Below are positions 26,353-35,230 of a stretch of 64,000 bases of DNA, in pieces. Both the position numbers and the translations under genes were made by a program. This stretch comes from an uncultured Fibrobacter sp. (GTDB lineage Bacteria > Fibrobacterota > Fibrobacteria > Fibrobacterales > Fibrobacteraceae). The stretch spans positions 1-64,000 of the forward strand of contig OMSO01000004.1 in the NCBI GenBank assembly GCA_900313675.1, read 5' to 3'. The first letter of the stretch is position 1, and every line of letters begins with the position of its first letter. The notes beneath the pieces are model-generated. The model was not told the origin of the DNA. It saw only the letters and a list, made by a program, of their open reading frames with translations, and ran no database searches.

Positions 26353-27383
26353 AGGGCGGCACAACGCTTGATGGTGTCGACCACCACCTGAATTTGTTCC
26401 TTACGGCCCAAGGTAATGCGCAGGCAGTCTTCGAGACCCTTGTCGCTCATAAACTTGATCTTGTAATCCTGTTCGGCCATGGCCTTCTGCAGGGCTTCCT
26501 TGATGCGGGTCGGGTACTTGATCAGGATGAAGTTTGCAACGCTCTTGTACACCTTGAATCCCGGGAGGTTGCCAAGTTCCTTCTTGAACAGCTGGCGGTC
26601 CCATTCCATTTCGTCGGCGACCTTGCGGTAGTGATCTTCGCTTTCAATGGCAGCCATGGCCACCGCTTCGCTGAAGCGGTTGTAACCCAGGTACTTGTTG
26701 GCGTAGCTCAGGAACGATTCGTGCCCCTTGCCCATAAAACCAAAGCCCATGCGCAGTCCCGGAAGTCCAAAGAACTTGGAAAGGGTGCGGGAAATAATCA
26801 GGTTCGAATACTTGTTCACGAGGGGTGCAATGTAGGCGGTATCCGTCGTAATGAACGAAGCGTAGGCTTCATCAATCAGCACCATGGTGTCGTTCGGAAT
26901 GTTTTCCATGATGCGACCGATTTCGTCTGGTGTAAGGCTATTGCCCGTCGGGTTGTTCGGCGAAGCGAGCAAGAGCATGCGCGGGTGAATCTTGTTGGTG
27001 AGCGCAATGACCTCGTCCACATCGTAGGCGAAGGTGTCTTCCTTTTCGTGCAGCGGGTACATCTCGAAGGAACCGCCACATTCGCCGGCGATGCGGTTGT
27101 AGTACCACCACGAAAATTCCGGAATCATGATGGTCTTGTTGTCACCCTTCATGAGGTAGTAATGGACAGCGTTCTTCAAAATGTCTTCGCCACCGTAACC
27201 CAGCAGCACCTGTTCTTCGGGCACGTTGTAGATTTCGCTGAGCTTTACCGAGAAGATGCTCTTTTTGCCCTCGTCATAGATGCGGGTGTAGAAGCAGAGC
27301 AGTTCAGGGTCAAAGTTCTTGACGGCATCCAGCACCTTCTGCGAAGGCTTGAAGTTGAATTCGTTTCTGTCCAAGTAGTTCAT
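26349..27383 (-). CDS. HisC/CobD-like PLP enzyme (aminotransferase or decarboxylase)
   Basis: A 344-residue fold-type I PLP enzyme. It has LLASPNNPTGNSL, VLIDEAYASF and the PLP-lysine motif SRTLSKFFGLPGLRMGFG, and resembles histidinol-phosphate aminotransferase and the threonine-phosphate decarboxylase CobD. No histidine-biosynthesis gene is near. It is coupled by ATGA overlap to a nucleotidyltransferase and lies upstream of two glycosyltransferases. In FR-900098 biosynthesis FrbH fuses a nucleotidyltransferase to a decarboxylase of this type, so these two genes may be a split analogue. A true aminotransferase role for a sugar or amino acid remains possible. Confidence 0.8.
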   Translation of the reverse strand: MNYLDRNEFNFKPSQKVLDAVKNFDPELLCFYTRIYDEGKKSIFSVKLSEIYNVPEEQVLLGYGGEDILKNAVHYYLMKGDNKTIMIPEFSWWYYNRIAGECGGSFEMYPLHEKEDTFAYDVDEVIALTNKIHPRMLLLASPNNPTGNSLTPDEIGRIMENIPNDTMVLIDEAYASFITTDTAYIAPLVNKYSNLIISRTLSKFFGLPGLRMGFGFMGKGHESFLSYANKYLGYNRFSEAVAMAAIESEDHYRKVADEMEWDRQLFKKELGNLPGFKVYKSVANFILIKYPTRIKEALQKAMAEQDYKIKFMSDKGLEDCLRITLGRKEQIQVVVDTIKRCAAL

Positions 27384-27442
27384 GTTTTACCTTTGTGGGG
27401 CCTATACCCCGATTCAAAACCTTTTTAAATATACGTTTTTCC

Positions 27443-28252
27443 TTATTTCCACCACACGTCAAGCCCGTGATTGTAGCGCTTTTCGACCGGCGGAAGCTGC
27501 ATGTAGTCGCGGTAGAAGAGCGACAGGTAGTAATCGTAATTCTTGTAACCGCTAAATTTGCGGTTCTCGAAGGGATAGTCCACCGTTTCCGCAATTTTTT
27601 TCAGGTCCAAAATGCGGTCGGTTTTGGTATCGAAGAAAAGGGTCGCCACATGGCCCGAATGGGCTGTGGGGTAGCGACGAATCACCCGTTCCACATAGCG
27701 GCAGAAGCGCTTCTTGCCCACGATGCAGGCAACCGCATAGAAGAACCGCTTGTACAGAAGCGTCCAGGCATCGTAACCCTTCGACTTGAAGTCGGTGGTA
27801 ATGGCAAGGGTAATCACGCGCAAGAAACTGCAGTAGAGAACGAACGCCTTTTCAAAGAAACTGGATTTCGGGAGTCCGTCCAGCGGGAAAATATCGACCC
27901 AGATTCCCATTTCGCCCTTGTGACGTTCCATCTTGACCGTAGTGCGGTTGTCGTAGGCCTTGGCAAACGGGTAGAAATAGCCGTCGCAGGTATCGTCGAC
28001 CAGTGTGAGCCATTCCTTGTGGCCCACCGCATTCTTGTCTTTCAGGATGGCGATGAGTTTCTCGTAATCTTCGCGCAACATGCAGATATCGATGTCGTCG
28101 TCCCAGGGAATGTAGCCCTTGTGACGCACCGCCCCCAAAAGCGTGCCGTAGGCAAGGCTATACTTCAGGTTGTTTTCCTTGCAAATGCGATCGATCTCGT
28201 CCAGAATGGACATCTGAAGTTCACGACATTCCTGCTGTTCAATCTTCTTCAT
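27443..28252 (-). CDS. licD: LicD-family phosphotransferase
   Basis: A 269-residue LicD protein. The signature SLAYGTLLGAVRHKGYIPWDDDIDICMLREDYEKL (residues 28-62) carries the conserved D-D-D-I-D metal site. DIFPLDGLPKS follows. LicD enzymes transfer phosphocholine or related phospho-aminoalcohols from CDP-activated donors onto surface glycans. The start overlaps the flippase stop (ATGA). A 59-nt spacer separates it from the PLP enzyme downstream. Confidence 0.92.
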   Translation of the reverse strand: MKKIEQQECRELQMSILDEIDRICKENNLKYSLAYGTLLGAVRHKGYIPWDDDIDICMLREDYEKLIAILKDKNAVGHKEWLTLVDDTCDGYFYPFAKAYDNRTTVKMERHKGEMGIWVDIFPLDGLPKSSFFEKAFVLYCSFLRVITLAITTDFKSKGYDAWTLLYKRFFYAVACIVGKKRFCRYVERVIRRYPTAHSGHVATLFFDTKTDRILDLKKIAETVDYPFENRKFSGYKNYDYYLSLFYRDYMQLPPVEKRYNHGLDVWWK

Positions 28253-29697
28253 TTTTTATTTCCTGCCGAGACGGCGTTCCTGTCTTTGTCCATCTTTTTC
28301 TTGACTACAAGGCCATAAGCGCCAAGAGCCAAAAGAATCACCACGTAAACGGCGGCTTTTTCGAGTATGGACAAGGTAAACACCTGCATGTTGATGGCAA
28401 TATAGAATGCAATCAAGAAAAAGATCCAGAACACTTGCGACAAGAGACGCAAGGAGTAGGGCTGGAGTCCCATCTTGAAAAGATAAATGTTGTTGCAGAT
28501 GACCGCAAATATGTTGTAGCTGAGCATCGAAAGGGCTGCCCCCACAAGGCCGTAGGTCGGAATCAGCAAATAGCCCGACAGGAGTGCCACGCCAAGGGAA
28601 ACGATATCCATAATCAAGGAATACAGGCTCTTGCCCATGCCGTTCAGCACCACTAGGGACATACCGCCAAAACCTGCCACCAGGTGCACCAGCAAAAGGA
28701 TTCCAAGGGTTTCAGGCTGCACGATAAAGTCCTTGCCCGCAATGCCCAGAATCAAGTCCGGGAACAGCACGATAAAGAATCCGATCATGAGCTGGATGAA
28801 GGTGACCATGAAAACGCAATAACTGTAAACCGGCTTTAGGTCGGTCTTGAGGCGTTCCTTGTTCATGCCCGCCACCACCGGCGTAAGAATCGGGGTGAAT
28901 CCGACGCGAATGGTCTGGAGTGCATTGGAAATGGTGACCATGATTCCGTAGGCACCCGCCTTTTCAGGGCCAAGGAACAACATGACCATCCAGAGGCTCG
29001 AACGGATCAGGAAAGACGACACGAATTCATCGACCCCTAGCGGGAGCGAGTAACGCAACAGCACCCACGATACCATCTTGTGAGGGCGCAAAGGCATTTC
29101 GGGGAACTGCCTGCGGACCAGCACAAAATGCACGACAAAGCCCACTACCTGGCCCACAAGCAAGCCCAGCGGAAGCGCATGCGGGATTCCCATAAAGTGG
29201 AGCGCAATGGAGGTTGCCGGTGCAAGAGTCACCGTCAAGAATGAATTCACGAATACGGCGTTTTGCGGACGGCGGTTGCCTTCGGAAGCGGTGCTAAAGA
29301 CATAGGTGCCCACATAGAACAAAAGCGAAAGGGCGTACCAGGGGAGCTCCTTGGAAATGTAGGGCGTGAAGGAGCCCACAAAAATGACAGCCGTGCAAAG
29401 AACCGAAATTGCTGCCGAAATCCAGAAGGATTCCATGATGCCGTCGTATCGGGGGCGGCCGTGCAGGCCGTTCTGCGGCAAGTACCAGTACAGGCCCTTG
29501 TCGAGCCCAAGCGTTGCCGAATGCGCAATGGTCAAAAGGAGGGTCTGGGCAGATACAAAGATTCCAAATTCGGCGGCGCCAAAAATACGCGCCATCACGA
29601 AAGTCAAAAGCGGACCGCAAACCTTGAGGATTGTCCCCACGATGTTTACAATCATCGCCTTTTTTAGGAACTTGCTGTCGGTTTCCAGATTGCTCAT
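28249..29697 (-). CDS. oligosaccharide flippase (Wzx-like, MOP superfamily)
   Basis: A 482-residue polytopic membrane protein with 12-14 predicted helices. The N-terminal KKAMIVNIVGTILKVCGPLLTFVMARIFGAAEFGIF is typical of polysaccharide flippases. It should move the undecaprenyl-linked product of this operon across the inner membrane. It is the first gene of the minus-strand operon, divergent from rpiB. Confidence 0.88.
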   Translation of the reverse strand: MSNLETDSKFLKKAMIVNIVGTILKVCGPLLTFVMARIFGAAEFGIFVSAQTLLLTIAHSATLGLDKGLYWYLPQNGLHGRPRYDGIMESFWISAAISVLCTAVIFVGSFTPYISKELPWYALSLLFYVGTYVFSTASEGNRRPQNAVFVNSFLTVTLAPATSIALHFMGIPHALPLGLLVGQVVGFVVHFVLVRRQFPEMPLRPHKMVSWVLLRYSLPLGVDEFVSSFLIRSSLWMVMLFLGPEKAGAYGIMVTISNALQTIRVGFTPILTPVVAGMNKERLKTDLKPVYSYCVFMVTFIQLMIGFFIVLFPDLILGIAGKDFIVQPETLGILLLVHLVAGFGGMSLVVLNGMGKSLYSLIMDIVSLGVALLSGYLLIPTYGLVGAALSMLSYNIFAVICNNIYLFKMGLQPYSLRLLSQVFWIFFLIAFYIAINMQVFTLSILEKAAVYVVILLALGAYGLVVKKKMDKDRNAVSAGNKK

Positions 29698-29828
29698 AAC
29701 AGGCCAAAAATAGATTTATTTTGCTTGGAATCCGAGAAAGGATTAGGCTTTAATCCGATGAATTATCTATATTGGGTGACGAAGTTCAAATAAGTGGACC
29801 TTTTCAACTCGCAAAACGGGATTTTATC

Positions 29829-30266
29829 ATGTTCAAGACCATCGCTATCGGCTGTGACCACGCCGCATTCGAATACAAGGAAAAACTCGTCAAGTTCCTG
29901 GAAGGCAAGGGCTACAAGGTCCTTGACATGGGAACCGATTCTACGGAATCCTGTGACTACCCGATTTTTGCCGATAGGGTCTGCAACAAGATTACGGGCA
30001 AAGAGGCGGATTGCGGAATCCTCATTTGCGGTACGGGTATCGGCATGAGCATGGCGGCAAACAAGCACAAGGGTATCCGCGCTGCCGTGGTGGGCGACCT
30101 TACCTCTTGCGAATTCACTCGACTTCACAACGATGCCAACGTGCTTTGCATGGGAGCCCGCATTATCGCTTACGCCCAGTGTGAGGTGTTCGCCACCAAG
30201 TTCCTGGAAACGGAATTCATGGGTGGTAAGCACAAGAAGCGCATCGACATGTTCGAAGCGGTCTAA
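29829..30266 (+). CDS. rpiB: ribose 5-phosphate isomerase B
   Basis: A 145-residue RpiB/LacAB-family isomerase of the pentose phosphate pathway. The CDHAAFEYKEKL N-terminus is present, as are the catalytic-Cys motif ICGTGIGMSMAANK and GARIIAYAQCEVFATKFLETEF. I chose the ATG at 29829 (MFKTIAIG); the frame open from 29772 has no family similarity before it. It precedes lptC by 9 nt and may head the lpt operon. Confidence 0.95.
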   Translation: MFKTIAIGCDHAAFEYKEKLVKFLEGKGYKVLDMGTDSTESCDYPIFADRVCNKITGKEADCGILICGTGIGMSMAANKHKGIRAAVVGDLTSCEFTRLHNDANVLCMGARIIAYAQCEVFATKFLETEFMGGKHKKRIDMFEAV

Positions 30267-30275
30267 GGGTAGCCG

Positions 30276-30923
30276 GTGGCACGACTTTTGCCAAGCATCA
30301 CCAGGTGGTGTCGCGTTCTTGCCTTGGGCGCGGTCTTGGTGGGTTGTGCCGAAATCGAAGAAGAAAAGCCTTGGATCCATGTAGATAGACCCCAGATGCT
30401 CTTTACCGACACCACCCTCATGGACAGCTACGACAAGGGCGTGCTGAGCTGGAAACTCAAGACGGCCTATCTGGAGCGGTGGTCCAACACCGAAGAGGTT
30501 TTCGTGCGGCCTGTGCTGGTGGACATCTACGATTCCCTTGGGGAACGTTCCGCATTCTTGCGGGCGGATTCCGGCCGGCTTGACATGAAGTTTACCTACG
30601 TCTATGCCTACGGCCATGTGTACGCCCTTACGCCTAAGGGCGCTTCTGTCCGTGCGGATTCCCTGCTCTGGAACAAGAAGGACAACTTGGTCAAGACCGA
30701 AAGCTATGTACGTGTGGTCTCCGAAGATGGCGACGTGCTGCAGGGCAAGGGATTCGAAAGTGACGCCAAGATGGACCACTGGAAAATCCTTTCCAACATC
30801 ACGGGCATTTTCCAGGATGCTGCCAATCGAATCAAGGAGGAGGACAAGGCCAAGGCTGAAGAAATCGAGAAGCGAGATTCTGCGGCAGCTGTACCGCAAC
30901 AGGCAGAGGAACGCAAGGAATGA
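30276..30923 (+). CDS. lptC: LPS export protein LptC
   Basis: A 215-residue LptC-family protein that connects the inner-membrane Lpt complex with LptA in the periplasm. It starts with a GTG and a signal ending in the lipobox-like LVGCA, so it may be a lipoprotein, unlike the membrane-anchored E. coli LptC. The beta-jellyroll region runs from VLSWKLKTAYLERWSNTEEVFV to RADSLLWNKKDNLVKTES. A charged tail rich in Lys, Glu and Ala follows. It overlaps lptA by 4 nt (ATGA). Confidence 0.85.
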   Translation: MARLLPSITRWCRVLALGAVLVGCAEIEEEKPWIHVDRPQMLFTDTTLMDSYDKGVLSWKLKTAYLERWSNTEEVFVRPVLVDIYDSLGERSAFLRADSGRLDMKFTYVYAYGHVYALTPKGASVRADSLLWNKKDNLVKTESYVRVVSEDGDVLQGKGFESDAKMDHWKILSNITGIFQDAANRIKEEDKAKAEEIEKRDSAAAVPQQAEERKE

Positions 30924-32302
30924 GTGTCCTTCCGAAAAAAGTACTGTTCCTGTTTCTGGTTGCATTCGGTTGTGCCTTTTCGCAGACGTCTCCCCTTATC
31001 ATGAAACATGCGGACAATCTGGAGGTGGCCCGTACCCGCGGGAACCTGCTGCTGCAGGGCAAGGTCCATTTTGTTCACGACTCCCTGGATTTCAAGACCG
31101 AAAAGGCCACCTGGAACAAGGATGCCGAAATCCTCCAGTGCGAGGGAGGTTTCTTGGCGGCACACCCGTCCGGATACATCAAGGCGCAAACTGGCATTTA
31201 CAACAAGAAAAAGGGTATCGCTTCGGCCCGTGGGAGTGTTGTGGCCGCCGATTCGGCAAAGACCTACATGTTTACAGGGGACTATCTGGTTTACGACCGG
31301 GAGAAAGAAATCCTCACCATGCCCGAAAAGCCGAAACTCTATGAGTTCGAAAAAAAGAAGGACGGGAAAATCGATACGGTCCTGATTGAAGCCAAGACCA
31401 TTATCTACAACAAGGGAGAATCTTTTGCTGAAGCCTACCAGAAGGTAAAAGTCACCCAAGACGACATGGTGGTCACCTGCGATACGGGTTATTTCAACCG
31501 CAAGGATAACTGGCTTTCCATGAAGGGCAGTCCCACATTCGACATGAAGAATTACCACCTGACGGGGGATTCCATCTACCTTACCCTGGATTCTACGGGC
31601 AAGTCCCTGCGGTCGGCCTTGGTCATTCGGAATGCCCACGGTATCCAGCAAGAGGACGCCAAGAAAAATGCCCCCGGAAGCGTGACGGAAGCCTTCGGTG
31701 ACACCCTCTATGCCGCCTTCAAGGACAACAAGATTGAACGCCTGTATGTAAATTTGAATGCACGGGGGTTCTTTTACGAGACGGACCTTCCTGATTACCA
31801 GAACCAGATGGACGGAAACAGGCTAGATATGTACTTTAACGAGGGAAAGATGGACCATGCGGTTGTGTCCGGCAAGGCCCAGAGTACCTATTTCTACGTC
31901 AAGAAAGACCGCACCGTCGCAGGTAAGAACGAAGCCGCCGGAGATACCATCAATATCCTTTTCGATGCACAGAAAAACGCCGTCAAGTCGTTACGGCTTT
32001 TGGGCGGCGGGACCATGGCCAGCGGAAGGTATATCGACATGGAAAAGGAACAGCGGAACAAGAAGAAACTGTTGGATGCCGATTCCTCCAAAACCGATTC
32101 TACGAAATCTGTTTTGGCACAGCCTTCGGACAGTTCCAAGGTTTCGGCTCCCAAGGCCACTAGCGTAGAAACCAAGCCCGAAGGCAGCGTCCAGGATAGG
32201 TTGATGCACGAAAATTCCAAGAGGGGAGAGCTGTTCCGCAAGGCCATGAAATCCAAGGAATCACAACCTCGACCTGCCCCGAAAAAGGAGAACGCCAAAT
32301 GA
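30920..32302 (+). CDS. lptA: LptA/OstA-like periplasmic LPS transport protein (long form)
   Basis: A 460-residue secreted OstA-family protein. Signal peptide to about residue 21 (GCAFSQT). The jellyroll repeats begin [38 protein letters not shown] and continue through several OstA-type strands. It is more than twice the length of E. coli LptA, with a charged Ser/Lys-rich tail (about 365-460). It may therefore form more of the trans-periplasmic bridge in one chain. It overlaps lptC and lptB by 4 nt each. Confidence 0.85.
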   Translation: MSVLPKKVLFLFLVAFGCAFSQTSPLIMKHADNLEVARTRGNLLLQGKVHFVHDSLDFKTEKATWNKDAEILQCEGGFLAAHPSGYIKAQTGIYNKKKGIASARGSVVAADSAKTYMFTGDYLVYDREKEILTMPEKPKLYEFEKKKDGKIDTVLIEAKTIIYNKGESFAEAYQKVKVTQDDMVVTCDTGYFNRKDNWLSMKGSPTFDMKNYHLTGDSIYLTLDSTGKSLRSALVIRNAHGIQQEDAKKNAPGSVTEAFGDTLYAAFKDNKIERLYVNLNARGFFYETDLPDYQNQMDGNRLDMYFNEGKMDHAVVSGKAQSTYFYVKKDRTVAGKNEAAGDTINILFDAQKNAVKSLRLLGGGTMASGRYIDMEKEQRNKKKLLDADSSKTDSTKSVLAQPSDSSKVSAPKATSVETKPEGSVQDRLMHENSKRGELFRKAMKSKESQPRPAPKKENAK

Positions 32303-33036
32303 GAACGGTAGTGAGCACGATTCGCACGGACAAGTTGCGCAAGGTTTACGGCGGCCGCCAGGTGGTGAGCGATGTTTCCATCAGCGTCTCTCAGGGCGAA
32401 GTGGTTGGGCTCTTGGGACCAAACGGCGCCGGCAAGACCACGTCTTTCTATATGATTGTGGGCATGGTCCGTCCGGATTCAGGCCATATCTTTCTGGATG
32501 ACATCGAGATGACGGACAAGCCCATGTACAAGCGGGCAAGGCTTGGTGTCGGCTACCTGCCGCAAGAAGCTTCCATTTTCCGCAAGCTCTCCGTAGAAGA
32601 CAACATCATGGCCATCTTGGAAACCCAGGACATGAAACGCGCCCAGCGCAAGAGACGTCTGGAAGAACTTCTGGAAGAATTCAAGATTACCCATATCCGC
32701 AAGACGAAATCTTACAGCTGTTCCGGCGGTGAACGGCGCCGTCTGGAAATCGCTCGCGCTCTTGCCAGCGATCCGTCGTTCCTGTTGTTGGACGAACCTT
32801 TCGCCGGTATCGACCCTATCGCCGTGGCCGACATCCAGTCCATCATTTCGGAACTGAAAGAGAAGGGCATGGGCGTGCTCATTACCGACCACAACGTGCG
32901 CGAAACCCTCTCCATTACGGACCGGGCCTATATCATGTACAAGAGCCAGGTGCTTACCGAAGGTACGGCGGAATACCTGGCCAACGACCCCGAGGCCAGG
33001 CGCATCTACCTTGGCGATAGCTTTAGACTGGACTAG
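32299..33036 (+). CDS. lptB: LPS export ABC transporter ATP-binding protein
   Basis: A 245-residue ABC ATPase powering LPS extraction from the inner membrane. Walker A is GPNGAGKTT, the signature is [15 protein letters not shown], and Walker B is [15 protein letters not shown]. The H-loop is [10 protein letters not shown]. The first residues ([20 protein letters not shown]) are a short extension. It is coupled to lptA by ATGA overlap and lies 8 nt before rpoN, the gene order conserved in many Gram-negatives. Confidence 0.96.
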   Translation: MRTVVSTIRTDKLRKVYGGRQVVSDVSISVSQGEVVGLLGPNGAGKTTSFYMIVGMVRPDSGHIFLDDIEMTDKPMYKRARLGVGYLPQEASIFRKLSVEDNIMAILETQDMKRAQRKRRLEELLEEFKITHIRKTKSYSCSGGERRRLEIARALASDPSFLLLDEPFAGIDPIAVADIQSIISELKEKGMGVLITDHNVRETLSITDRAYIMYKSQVLTEGTAEYLANDPEARRIYLGDSFRLD

Positions 33037-33044
33037 GAACGTTT

Positions 33045-34697
33045 ATGGATGTAGGAATGCATTTAGGCCAGAGCCAACGGCTGGAGCAGAATATCTCGCC
33101 CCAGATGCTCCAGTCTATTGCTATCCTGCAGAAGAATTCCCTGGAGCTGGAAACCGCTATCAAGGCTGAGGTAGAGGCGAACCCCATGCTGGAATTTGAC
33201 GACGAACCCTTGGGAGAATCCCTGGATTCTCCCTCGGAATCGGTGCAGTCCGGTGAATCGGATTTCGATACCGAAGACGCGTCCCGCAATTCCGACGACA
33301 GCACCGTTCCTTCTTTGGATTTTGAACGGGGCACTCTCGAAGACAGCGCCGACGTGGACCACGGTCTTTTGGACGGCTCTACTCCTTCGGAGCTGAACTG
33401 GGCCCAGTATCTCGAAGACGGCACCGACCATACGGATACGCTTTACAGGGATTCCGTCAACCAGCAGAAGGACCCCGACGACGCCTGGGATCGCCCGCAA
33501 AAAGACAGGGAGGCAAGCCTCCAGGACCGCCTGCTGTTACAGCTTAGGGACTGGAACGGAACTCGAGAACTTATGGCACAGCTTGCAAAGGCGGGGTGCC
33601 CAGAAGTTCGTTTCCGCAGCCTGGTGGAATACCTGATTGACTCCCTGGACGAAAACGGTTTTCTGCAAAGTGCCGACGAGATGGCCATGGCAAAGGTCAT
33701 GTCCGACAACAATCCTTTCATCATCGAAATCGAGAAGGTGATCCGCAACGAAATCCCCCTCGAAGAGGCGAGCCTCCCGGTGGTAGAGGCGTTCCATGTG
33801 CTCCGGAGTTTTAGGCCCAGGGGAATCGGCGCCAGGAACCTTCAGGAATGTTTTATCATCCAGGCGGAATCCCTGGAAAATTTTCCGGCCCTTTCGCTCC
33901 AGATTTTGAAAGAGCGTTTCGATGACCTGATGGCGCTTCGTTACGCCAAGATTGCAAAAGACCTGGGCGTCTCTACCGAAGAGGTGCAACAGGCGGTGAG
34001 CAGTCTTTCTAGGCTTGCGCCCCACCCGGGCCAGCAGATGTCCAGCGCGCCGAACCAGGTCAAGGTGGCCGACATGAAGGTGGTGGAAAAGAAGGGCAGG
34101 TTCGAGGTGGAATGCTACCGCCGCCGCGTCCAGAAACGCCTGCACCTGAACCAGACTTACGCTTCCCTTTTAAACGACAAGCACCTGAGCAAGAACGACA
34201 GAGAATATATCCAGAACAACCTCTCCAAGGCAAAGGAATTCATCAAGGCGGTGGACAACCGTTTCTCTACTATGGAAAACGTGATGATGGCCATCGTCAA
34301 GCATCAGGAGGCTTTTTTCCGCCAGGGGCCTGCCTTCTTGAAGCCCATGATTCTGCAGGACATTGCCGACGAGGTTGGCCGCGACCTGAGCACCATCAGC
34401 CGCGTGACCAACGGAAAGTACGTGGATACGCCCTACGGCATCTTTGAACTCAAGCAGTTCTTTACCACCGGCATCAAGCAGGGGAGTGCCGCAAACGATG
34501 AAGTAATCGGCTCGGCCCAGATTCTTGAAGCTATCAAGAAGCTTGTGGATGAAGAAGACAAGAAAAAGCCCCTTTCGGACCAGGCCATCGCAGACGCCTT
34601 GGACAAGCAGGGCATCAAGGTGGCTCGCCGCACGGTGGCCAAGTATCGGGAAGAGGAACTGAAAATCCTCCCTGCCAGGCTCCGCAAGGCGCTTTAG
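33045..34697 (+). CDS. rpoN: RNA polymerase sigma-54 factor
   Basis: A 550-residue RpoN. The Gln-rich region I activator-binding segment (LGQSQRLEQNISPQMLQSIAILQ) is at the N-terminus. An acidic linker covers about 45-150. The core-binding and DNA-binding regions follow. The C-terminal RpoN box ARRTVAKYREEE is intact near the end. The start ATG lies 8 nt after the lptB stop, with AGGAACGTTT upstream. Confidence 0.97.
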   Translation: MDVGMHLGQSQRLEQNISPQMLQSIAILQKNSLELETAIKAEVEANPMLEFDDEPLGESLDSPSESVQSGESDFDTEDASRNSDDSTVPSLDFERGTLEDSADVDHGLLDGSTPSELNWAQYLEDGTDHTDTLYRDSVNQQKDPDDAWDRPQKDREASLQDRLLLQLRDWNGTRELMAQLAKAGCPEVRFRSLVEYLIDSLDENGFLQSADEMAMAKVMSDNNPFIIEIEKVIRNEIPLEEASLPVVEAFHVLRSFRPRGIGARNLQECFIIQAESLENFPALSLQILKERFDDLMALRYAKIAKDLGVSTEEVQQAVSSLSRLAPHPGQQMSSAPNQVKVADMKVVEKKGRFEVECYRRRVQKRLHLNQTYASLLNDKHLSKNDREYIQNNLSKAKEFIKAVDNRFSTMENVMMAIVKHQEAFFRQGPAFLKPMILQDIADEVGRDLSTISRVTNGKYVDTPYGIFELKQFFTTGIKQGSAANDEVIGSAQILEAIKKLVDEEDKKKPLSDQAIADALDKQGIKVARRTVAKYREEELKILPARLRKAL

Positions 34698-34708
34698 GCT
34701 TGCTTTTG

Positions 34709-34726
34709 TGTAAACTTTTGTTTACA
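34709..34726. promoter_or_regulatory. perfect palindrome TGTAAAC-N4-GTTTACA after rpoN
   Basis: Two 7-bp arms around TTTT, just past the rpoN stop and about 190 nt before hpf. No U-run follows, so it is better explained as a protein-binding operator than a terminator. The partner is unknown. Confidence 0.4.
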
Positions 34727-34820
34727 AACAAACGCGAATATCCTGCAATTATTCCGAAATTCCCCCAAATTTCCCCTCATTATTCCAAATTGGGCGAATT
34801 ATTTTTCGAAAAAAACATAT

Positions 34821-34828
34821 TATATTTG
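34821..34828 (+). promoter_or_regulatory. TAnnTTTG promoter-like element upstream of hpf
   Basis: TATATTTG, an exact match, lies 84 nt before the hpf ATG in an AT-rich spacer. hpf-hprK may therefore have its own promoter. Confidence 0.4.
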
Positions 34829-34912
34829 CTTTTTTCATAAAAAAAGATGTATATACTCTAGATGCGATGCTAGAACATCGAAATGTGCCATCTCAACATA
34901 CGGAGGTTTACA

Positions 34913-35230
34913 ATGGATATTCAATTTTCTGCCCGTCATTTTAATGCATCTGCCGGTCTCCAGGATAGGATTCAAGAAGAAATGGACAAACTGGCAAAGT
35001 TCTACCCGAACATCACGGGAGCCTCCGTCATTTTGGATCACGAAGTGGAGCACCAGCGCCATTGCGAAATCTCGGTGAACATCACGGGCTCCGTGGTGGT
35101 GGCTTCTGCCGACGAAGAGAACATGGGCAAGGCTGTGGACGTGGCCCTGGAAAGAGTCAAGACCCAGCTGAAGAAGGCCAACGAAAAGCAGAACGACCAT
35201 CGTGCCCAGCCCCTCTCTGATTTGTCCTAA
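34913..35230 (+). CDS. hpf: ribosome hibernation-promoting factor (HPF/YfiA, short form)
   Basis: A 105-residue protein that binds the ribosome's decoding region and promotes inactive dimers. MDIQFSARHFNASAGLQDRIQEEMDKL and VILDHEVEHQRHCEISVNITGSVVVASADEENMGKAVDVALERVKTQLKK are typical. I chose the ATG at 34913, which follows CGGAGGTTTACA; the frame open from 34883 lacks support. Its TAA overlaps the hprK ATG (TAATG). Confidence 0.93.
   Translation: MDIQFSARHFNASAGLQDRIQEEMDKLAKFYPNITGASVILDHEVEHQRHCEISVNITGSVVVASADEENMGKAVDVALERVKTQLKKANEKQNDHRAQPLSDLS

Noticed and set aside
34697-34912. Sigma-54 (-24/-12) promoter before hpf
   Set aside because: No convincing GG-N10-GC pair with the TGGCAC/TTGCA context was found.
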